From: Piezodorus guildinii
Taxonomy: Eukaryota > Arthropoda > Insecta > Hemiptera > Pentatomidae
DNA length: 64,000 nt
Assembly: GCA_023052935.1 (NCBI GenBank)
Contig: CM041298.1
Coordinates: 22,868,692-22,932,691, forward strand
Direction of reading: 5' to 3'
Shown here: positions 57,370-64,000 of the stretch, piece by piece
How the letters are laid out: every line of letters begins with the position of its first letter
How positions within the stretch are numbered: the stretch's first letter is position 1
The notes under the pieces: generated by a model
Database searches by the model: none
The model's input: the letters and a program-made list of their open reading frames with translations, nothing else
What the model was told of the DNA's origin: nothing
Position numbers and translations under genes: made by a program

Positions 57370-57914
57370 TAATATAAGAGAAGAGAAGAGAAAAAAAAAA
57401 TATATATATATACCTACAATAGCTAATAAACAAAAGATTTACTTAAAAAAATCTTAAAACTAAACTATCTACATTATATACACATAAAAACATAATTAAA
57501 AGAAACATATCTGATTTATGTATAGAAACAAGTAAATAACTAAAAGAAATACACAAAAATAAAGAAATAAAATAGTTCGAAATAATAACTTTAAGGAAAT
57601 AAAGTCTTAAAATCACAAAAATTAAACCAGATATGAATAATGTCCTGGTTACGAATTGGCTGGCTAAACAATAGCTGGGCAGAAGGAATTAGTAGCCTCT
57701 CGGCAGGTGCCGAAAGTAGCCTCGTAGCACTACTTCCAGGCTCTAGCGAACACCAGTCTATTACGTGCTTATAAAAATTAACTGCACTCACCTGTCTCTC
57801 CAGTTGTGGTTTAAGTGTTTAACTGTTCACTAACTCACTATTCACAAAGTTTGAGGGCTGTTTACTCAGTAAAACAGAAATGGCAAGGTAGCAAATACAG
57901 AGCGATATGAATAT
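57370..57914 (-). other. 5' UTR of the Jockey-type LINE
   Basis: About 0.55 kb without a long frame. It contains a short AT run (57403-57413) and a GC-richer part at 57650-57800. It is transcribed toward ORF1. Confidence 0.8.
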
Positions 57915-57947
57915 AGAACTGTAGGTGCGGCCATCTTGTTGATACTT
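57915..57947 (-). promoter_or_regulatory. Putative internal promoter at the element's 5' end
   Basis: Counting +1 as 57947, positions +10 to +20 read CAAGATGGCCG, a YY1-type motif. Positions +28 to +33 read AGTTCT, a full match to the downstream promoter element consensus RGWYVT at the canonical distance. LINEs depend on internal promoters of this kind. The exact +1 is uncertain by one base because of TSD ambiguity. Confidence 0.55.
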
Positions 57948-57959
57948 CAAAATGCCACT

Positions 57960-58105
57960 TAGAGATAAGGAATGTGAATTGAAAATGATGCATAGAATAC
58001 TAATACTTACTAATACTTTTTTATAATAAGTAAACATGATTTTATAAACACAGAAAGGATTAAATTGAAATATTGGAAAACGCTATAAACTTATTTAACA
58101 ACCCA
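57960..58105 (-). pseudogene. Mariner 5' end (displaced by the Jockey insertion)
   Basis: Continues the mariner of 52612-52853 on the far side of the Jockey element. The right edge AACAACCCAATAT resembles the mariner terminus ACACAACCCAATAT at 63301. Similar sequence occurs at 19225-19345. Confidence 0.45.
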
Positions 58106-58978
58106 ATATTTAATTTATAGTTACATGAAAGCCTAAAAAAAATTCATATAGTTGTTGATTGTACCTAATCGAACGGATTATGTTATATTATATATATATA
58201 TATATATATAAATAAACACACCGCAAAATAGTTTCCTGAAATCAATAGGAAACAATTCATAGAGAAATTGAAAACTAGCAGAGTCCTACAGCTAGTAACA
58301 TATTGACTTGGGCTCATACATTCTGATTTATTTTACGTAAAATAAAATTTAATGTAGTTAATTGAATATAAAATTATTAAATTATAAAAATCAGAATTAT
58401 ACACTTACTAAGGCATTACAAGATTTCGTCCTGTCATCGTCAACCAAGGCGTATTTAAAAATTTACAATCATTAAAAATATTTTCATAATCATCCTTTAA
58501 TTAATTTTTGTAAACGTTTTCCTAAAGGCGAAAAGGACCCTTTAATTGAAAAATAAATGAGAGAGAATATTATTTTGTCCTTTTTTTAAGGAATAGGGCT
58601 GTAGGGAAGAAGGTAAATTCGGGGTTGGTTGGGGCAGTCCAATCGCCGATGAGTATTTATTACCAGATAAGGTTGTCCTTAATTCTGCCAACCTCAACCT
58701 TATCTTCAAGGCTCTAGTTCCTGAGTTGGATCTTCTTTCATTATAAATCTTTTGAATTTATTGTCTCTTCTACTTTATTTTACCAATAGATATCAGGCCT
58801 GGATATTTTCCTAATGGAACCAGGGGGAATTATTAATTATTTTGTATGTAATTTTTAAACATTTGAAGTTTGCTTTTTTGTTAATTTAGACATCTCTATG
58901 GTAGCTGTACCTATTATTCACGTGAGTTAACTATCAGTCAATCAGTTACTCTTTTATTATTTTTAATGATGGAGTTTT
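58106..58978. other. Unassigned spacer
   Basis: Short AT array (58186-58210). Bases 58600-58720 are GC-richer. No gene or repeat match. Confidence 0.45.
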
Positions 58979-59076
58979 GTTGACCGTTGAGAAATTAGAT
59001 GAGGAAGATGGTTGGGGTGCAGTCATAAATTAGAAACACACATTTAAAATAAGTTATATTTTAATTATGTGCCGAC

Positions 59077-59106
59077 GTTTCGGCCTACAATGTGGGTATT
59101 CATCAG
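59077..59106 (-). ncRNA. Hammerhead-ribozyme-like core, weak stem II
   Basis: Minus strand: CTGATGA, then a stem II segment ACCCACATTGTAGG with mismatches, then GAAAC. Confidence 0.35.
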
Positions 59107-59890
59107 GGCTAAAAAAAACAAGATAACAACCAATGTAATATATAGACTTAATAATGCGTTAGGTATATAATAATAATATGACAGTAATATAATATGGGAA
59201 CATAAATAAAATTAAATGTAATATGATAATGAAATGACAGTTATAAAGTATGGAAATAAACAAAATTAAGATGATAGTTATAAATTATGGAAGTAAACAG
59301 AATTGAGATGATAATATTGTAATAGGAATATATAAAGAGAGACTAAGAAAATGAAACAAATGACAAAGGAAAATTATGGGAACAATTAAAATTTTAAATA
59401 TGAACAATTTTGAAGTGATATATGACGGTAATATATCAAAAACATAGTTAAGAGTATAGGTAATATATAAAAATAACATAGTCATTAAAAAAGAGAAACA
59501 GTATATTAAAAAATAATTTTAAATTTTAAAATAATGTAATATTAAACTAACAATTATATGTCAGGATATGTAACGGAGAAAGATATGAGTATGGAAAGAG
59601 GGAGAAAGAAATAGGCGATGAAAAAAAGATCCAAATCAATAAGAAAAAAGAAAAAAAAATGTTTTTTCTTATTGATTAGGATCTTTTTTTCATCGCTTTC
59701 TACCTCTTTCCATACTCTTATTTTCATATATACTCAACTTCTTTCATATATATACACACAGTCAACCATTGTCACTTCATGATGATTTCCACACCCAGAG
59801 GCCACTAGATAGCAACCAACAACCTCTTCGCCGCCGTGCTCGATTATAAGATGTTTGTTGACTGACGCCTTCTCAGCTCACACAACCACC

Positions 59891-59920
59891 CTGAAGAAGG
59901 TCTATAATTTAGGCCGAAAC
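59891..59920 (+). ncRNA. Hammerhead-ribozyme-like core
   Basis: CTGAAGA (59891-59897), unpaired A, GGTCTA pairing with TAGGCC (one G-U), loop TAATT, GAAAC (59916-59920). Six-pair stem II. Confidence 0.45.
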
Positions 59921-60127
59921 GTAGGCACCAATAAATTAAGTTTACGCTTAATTGTGTGTTAAATTTACTACACCCTGAACCAACTTCTCATATAATTAAT
60001 TATATTATATAAATATAATTATATCATATAAGTCGTTGATAACTATTTTATTTTAAACCAATATAATTCTTTAACGTTAGCGACAAATGTTACATAAATA
60101 AAAAACTAGACTGCCTACATAAACGTT

Positions 60128-60420
60128 TTGAAATAAACGTTTTATGGTCCCTTGAGTCCAAATAAACAAGTCCCGCAAAAAGGTTCGTATGTGTGTATGT
60201 GGACAGTCAAGCTCAAAAACGATATTTTGTATAAAATCGAAGTTTAATATTTCAGATATTCTTTAGAAAGAAAGAGAAAAAAATTATACTTACCTAGATA
60301 GAGAATATGTACTATGGGAAAGTATTGCGACCCTGCAAATTTTCTAATTAAATTTTTTACCTAAAATACGGCTAAGGGACTCATGAACTCAAAGAACCAT
60401 GTCCCGGAAAATGGTCTATT
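60128..60420 (+). repeat. Rep-A fragments
   Basis: Two partial 5' segments (60128-60275 and 60290-60420) with AAACAAGTCCCGCAAAAAGG and GGGAAAGTATTGCGACC blocks in tandem. The second is followed by an A-run (60462-60493). Confidence 0.6.
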
Positions 60421-60464
60421 TGCACAAAATCAAGAAAAATATAGTCAATCAATCTCATAAATGA

Positions 60465-60489
<25 letters not shown>

Positions 60490-60495
<6 letters not shown>

Positions 60496-61155
60496 GGTGA
60501 GTGAAATTTGAATGAATGTCCCGTTTTTCTGAAATGAGTAGTGAGGGCAGTTTGGTCAGGTTTATTTGGGTCTTTTTTAATTGAAGTGCAGCTATATTTG
60601 TGTTGGTATACTCTCATTTTTAAATATTGTTCAGATGTTCCAAAATAAGACTTTCCGCATTTGTCTTCACAAGGTATTTCGTATACTACATTTGATTGAA
60701 GGTCTAATTTGTCGGAATCTTTAGTTTTTGTAAATAATTTTGATAAAGTATTTATATTTTTGTACGTAATGGCAGCGATCACTATTATTTCTGTTAATGT
60801 TAAGTGCTTTTGCAAGTTTTTCGGAAAGTGTGGGTATGTATGGGATATGTGTAATATATTTTGGTGCTGTTCTCATTGTGTGGTTGTTTTTGTGACGTTG
60901 GTATCTGTTTTAGTAGTTTACATATAAGTTTGTGTGGATAACCATTTTCTAAAAGGAGGTCAACTACTTTATTTTCCGAGATTTTTTGGTATTTTTTGAG
61001 GTTAATATTCTCGCTCGATCTATTAAATTTTTTGCTGTGTTGATTTTATACCTATTAGGACATTGACTTTTATAGTGGATGTATCTACCGGAATGAATAG
61101 GCTTTTGCCACCACTTGGTTTCTATTTCCCCGTTTTGTTTGTGAATTAAGAGTAT
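60490..61155 (-). pseudogene. Penelope-like element, RT end and GIY-YIG endonuclease
   Basis: On the minus strand, conceptual pieces run TKWWQKPIHSGRYIHYKSQC and KNLIDRARILTS (61130-61000), then KYITHIPYIPTLSEKLAKAL (about 60860-60800). After a frameshift, the 60815-60495 frame has NINTLSKLFTKTKDSDKLDL, NVVYEIPC, KSYFGTSEQYL and ALTTHFRKTGHSF. The order (RT tail, linker with a Cys motif, GIY-YIG-like YFGTSE, H-rich) is that of Penelope elements. At least two frameshifts. The upstream RT core is missing, cut at an AT array (61161). Confidence 0.75.
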
Positions 61156-61159
61156 GTCT

Positions 61160-61160
<1 letters not shown>

Positions 61161-61230
<70 letters not shown>

Positions 61231-61255
61231 TTGTAAAACGGCCTAATAATTATCG

Positions 61256-61287
<32 letters not shown>
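61161..61287. repeat. (AT)n arrays
   Basis: Two AT arrays (61161-61231 and 61259-61287) separated by 27 bp of other sequence. Confidence 0.95.
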
Positions 61288-61289
<2 letters not shown>

Positions 61290-62177
61290 ATTTGTCGGTA
61301 TGACCAACCGTTTAGGACCCACATTGGTTGAAATGGAAAATTTAGCAATGTACCAATGTCTTAATGTACTCCTACAGGAGATGATCAAAAATAAAGTTAT
61401 TGTTGTATTCTTTCTTTACCTTCTATACTTCATCGATTTCCCGTCATTCCGCAAACCCATTTCTTCTTAACGGGAAAAAAAAGTTAATTATAGACTGACT
61501 TAACATGATCTATTGTTTTTCCTAAGCATGGAGAAATACTAATGTGACATTTTGCTAATAATAATTGGTAAATAACTTAAAGTTCCGAGAAAAAGAATTA
61601 TAATTCAATTCCTGTCGGTACAAATTATGTTAATAACATAAACACGACCCATTGTGAGAGATAAGTTGCAATTGAGAACATGCCTCCGGGCATAATATGG
61701 TTTGTACTCGGAGATCCGACGGGTGGCAAGTTAACAAAGAATTTCCAAGTTTCGAGTATGTAATTCCTGCTGCTAATATTCGAGGGCCCTTGTTGGCGTT
61801 ATCAGCATATCCGCCGGAAGGATGGTTGTTGCTTCGTAGTAATTATGTCTTGTTATCTAGCACCCCCTCGCCCCATCCCCGCCGCTGCCTTTGAGATAAG
61901 GCTTCTCGCTTTGTAATAACCGGCTTTCAATTAATTACCTATGAACTATTTATTTTATTTTTTTAACACATATTTACTAGTATTGAATGACAGAAAAGTA
62001 AATAATGTCACAGGTACTATAATTTCAATTTTCCTTACATTTTTTTTTAATCTACAACTTTATTTAATAACCATTGGCACTTCCCTGCTTTGCGCTTGTG
62101 CAATTATGGATTCTAAAATCTCGGAAAGTTGTTAGATAACCTTAAAGCCCTGGAACAATTTTTCGTTTAAAATTAAA
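61290..62177. other. Unassigned, partly GC-richer segment
   Basis: Bases 61660-61920 are the least AT-rich part and match no repeat here. A 65-codon frame (61697-61894) has no family signal. Possibly unique host DNA. Confidence 0.45.
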
Positions 62178-62343
62178 AAATCTGGTGCTCGGAACAGAGG
62201 ACTATCACTTGCCCCAGTTGTTAAAATCAATTCAAGAATTTTTAAGTACACTTAGAGATAAAAAGAGATTAAAGAATTAATTGCATTCAGTTTCGATAGA
62301 AACATGTGTTTCATTTAATATTCAATTTTGTTACTTTTACTAA

Positions 62344-62345
<2 letters not shown>
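62178..62345 (-). repeat. Rep-A end fragment
   Basis: AAATCTGGTGCTCGGAACAG end, about 140 bp, followed by a second Rep-A-like start TTACTTTTACTAACCTATAT that runs into the AT array 62345-62406. Confidence 0.6.
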
Positions 62346-62406
<61 letters not shown>

Positions 62407-62411
<5 letters not shown>

Positions 62412-63310
62412 TCACATGAAATGTCCAGTTTTATAGTTTCTGAAATACATAAAAGATTTTGCAGGTTTCTGTTGTTTTCTTCCGAATGTTTACATATTTA
62501 AAGTAAACAGTTACTAATCCTCTACCTTTGTATCATAATCATTAGCTTCCCAATCAATTACCCACTTTTTAGTATAACTCCAAATATGAACAGGGAAACA
62601 CGCGATTTTCGAGTAATATTTTTGTACGAGTTTAAACTCGGCCATCAGCAGCTGAGGCCGCTAGAAATATTTGCAAGGCGTTTGGGGAAGGGAGCGTTAA
62701 TGAACGGACCATTCGCCGTTTTTAAATGGGGATACCGACTTGGAAAACTTGCCCCAAGGAAGACCTCCGTACGTAATAGACAACAATGTCCTCAAACATA
62801 CAGTAGAAGGAAACCCCTACCAAACAGTTAAAGGACTCTCAGAACAACTAAATGCAAGTGCATCTACCGTTCCCAGACATTTAAAGTGTATTGGGAAAGT
62901 AAAAAATCTCGATACATGGGTACCTCATGATCTGACTGAGCGGCAGCAAGACCCCATGTTTCAAAACATACCGTGCAAAAAATGAAAGAACTGGGCTACG
63001 AAGTTCTTCCGCATCCACCATGTTCTCCCGACTTATCTCCAACAGATTACCACCTGTTTAGGAGTTTAGACAACTTCGTCGAAGGAAAACTTTTTTAAAA
63101 TGTTGATCAAGTGAAAAGTGCGTTTTCAGATTTTGTTTCACTTCAAAGCTCAGAGTTTTTCAGTTCGGGGTTAAAAAAGTTGGTGTCACGTTGGAAAAAA
63201 TGTGTAGAAAAAGAAGGTAACTACTTCGAATAAAATTATCTGTTTTTCATATCGTATTTTTAATAAAAATCCTTTACCTTGAAAACGGGCATTTCTTGTG
63301 ACACAACCCA
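62407..63310 (+). mobile_element. Mariner element with internal deletion
   Basis: Terminal inverted repeats are recognisable (left TTGTTTCACATGAAATGTCC, right with GGGCATTTCTTGTGACACAA). The transposase from 62587 is in pieces over three frames: NRETRDFRVIFLYEFKLGH; AAEAARNICKAFGEGSVNER; DLENLPQGRPPYVIDNN, then LNASASTVPRHLKCIGKVKN and WVPHDLTERQ. A deletion near 62953 joins this to HTVQKMKELGYEVLPHPP and CSPDLSPTDYHLFR, which holds the third Asp of DD34D. The first two catalytic Asp regions are deleted. Non-autonomous relic. Confidence 0.85.
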
Positions 63311-63344
63311 ATATATATATATATAATTTTTTTTTCCTCCCCTA

Positions 63345-63422
63345 CCTCGCCGTTGAAGGCTAGGTCATCTGGTAGCTAGGTAACGCGTGTTCAAAGCAAC
63401 GCGCGCTACCCAACTCGGCCCC
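63345..63422 (-). repeat. Possible tRNA-like SINE fragment
   Basis: The minus strand reads GGGCCGAGTTGGGTAGCGCG, which has an A-box-like segment, but no B box is evident. Weak. Confidence 0.3.
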
Positions 63423-64000
63423 CTTACTTACCTATATATGAAATATAAAGTATGGAGAAGTATTGCGATTTTGAAAATTTTCGTATTCCAGTTTCCAACT
63501 AAAATACAGGTTTTATGATCCCCTGAGTCCAATGACTAAGTCCCGAAAAAAGGTCTGTGTGCGTGTGTGTAGAAAGTCTAGCACGAAAATGAATATTCTT
63601 ACGAAAATGAAATTTCATATTTAGGACAGTATACGCCCGAGATGTTACAGCAATTTTTTCATAAAAATTAGCTAAATAGAAGAGCCACTTTATACCATAT
63701 GACTCAAAAACGGCTCCAACGAATTTAATTAAACTCGCTATATCGATGTAAAATTTGTTGTTGTTTGATTGTTTATTTATTTAACGTCACTTTATGCTAC
63801 TGTGGCCAATCGGACTCGATGTAAAATTTAATGGGCTTTGATATCATGTTGGTTTCATTTTGATTGAAATATACTGACAGGGCTGAAATGCTGTTATTTT
63901 ATTTCTTCCTATAAAGTACTTTTAATTTTAAAGATTCTATAAAAATAACCACATTATCTTTTTACCACTGAAGAAAAACAGGTAAATATTTAAAAAAGAA
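63423..64000 (+). repeat. Rep-A repeat with a SINE1 tail inserted
   Basis: Rep-A from its palindrome to the window edge. It is interrupted by 55 bp of SINE1 3' tail (about 63757-63814, reverse), flanked by TCGATGTAAAATTT on both sides (TSD). Confidence 0.75.

Larger units (their letters stand above)
52871..57947 (-). mobile_element. Full-length Jockey-type LINE (J1 reference)
   Basis: 5077 bp with 578-bp 5' UTR, ORF1, ORF2, 138-bp 3' UTR with AATAAA (52893-52898 on +, as TTTATT) and 15-nt poly(A). Perfect 12-bp TSD. Both ORFs are uninterrupted, the only such case here. It retrotransposes by target-primed reverse transcription and inserts in mariner sequence. Intact ends, ORFs and TSD point to a recent insertion and possible activity. 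Confidence 0.93.
58979..59985. repeat. Head-to-head Penelope-like termini with central hairpin
   Basis: The left part (58979-59655) is in reverse orientation, with GTTGACCGTTGAGAA at its edge and a hammerhead-like core at 59077-59106 (minus). The right part (59660-59985) is forward with a core at 59891-59920. The junction is a long imperfect inverted repeat (59587-59649 with 59662-59717, 12-nt spacer). Non-coding AT-rich filler otherwise. Confidence 0.6.

Overview
The window looks like intergenic, repeat-dominated DNA of an animal, most likely an arthropod and probably an insect. It is strongly AT-rich with many (AT)n arrays. All recognisable coding sequence belongs to transposable elements: Jockey-type, RTE-like, CR1-like and RNase H-bearing LINEs, Penelope-like elements (PLEs), Tc1 and mariner DNA transposons, and three tRNA-derived SINE families. 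I found no convincing host gene exon, no genuine tRNA or rRNA gene, no LTR retrotransposon and no CRISPR array. The species assignment is inference from TE composition only.

The one complete coding unit lies on the minus strand at 52871-57947. It is a full-length Jockey-type LINE of about 5.1 kb with an intact ORF1 (554 aa, three zinc knuckles) and an intact ORF2 (899 aa, endonuclease plus reverse transcriptase). The two ORFs overlap by 4 nt. The element has a 12-bp target site duplication (TSD), a poly(A) tail and promoter-like motifs in its first 33 bases. It sits inside an old mariner relic. At least ten 5'-truncated or rearranged relatives of this family (called J1 here) are scattered through the window, along with two other Jockey-like families (J2, J3).

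Layout: 1-2000, two RTE-like copies around AT arrays. 2000-9500, repeats with nested insertions (Rep-B/Rep-A, SINE3, a CR1-like element inside J1, SINE1, SINE2, a PLE terminus). 9500-20600, AT-rich unassigned DNA with LINE fragments. 20600-28200, Rep-A with a SINE inside, a near-complete Tc1 element (23880-25454) and a truncated sister copy. 28200-36100, J1/J3 fragments, a perfect 94-bp palindrome and a three-level nest (Rep-A, then RTE, then a 447-bp element). 36100-52600, more Rep-A, SINE and Jockey nests and large AT arrays. 52600-58100, mariner interrupted by the full-length Jockey. 58100-64000, PLE remnants including a GIY-YIG domain, and a deleted mariner.

Three themes deserve attention. 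(1) Hammerhead-ribozyme-like cores (CTGANGA, stem, GAAAC) recur at least nine times in PLE-like ends, once at the centre of a perfect palindrome and once inside an insertion flanked by a perfect 136-bp direct repeat. (2) Rep-A, a non-coding repeat of about 0.95 kb with a hairpin at one end and the hairpin arm sequence repeated at the other, occurs in more than a dozen copies and is a frequent landing pad for other elements. (3) Two LINE families carry short 3'-terminal hairpins that are preserved between copies.
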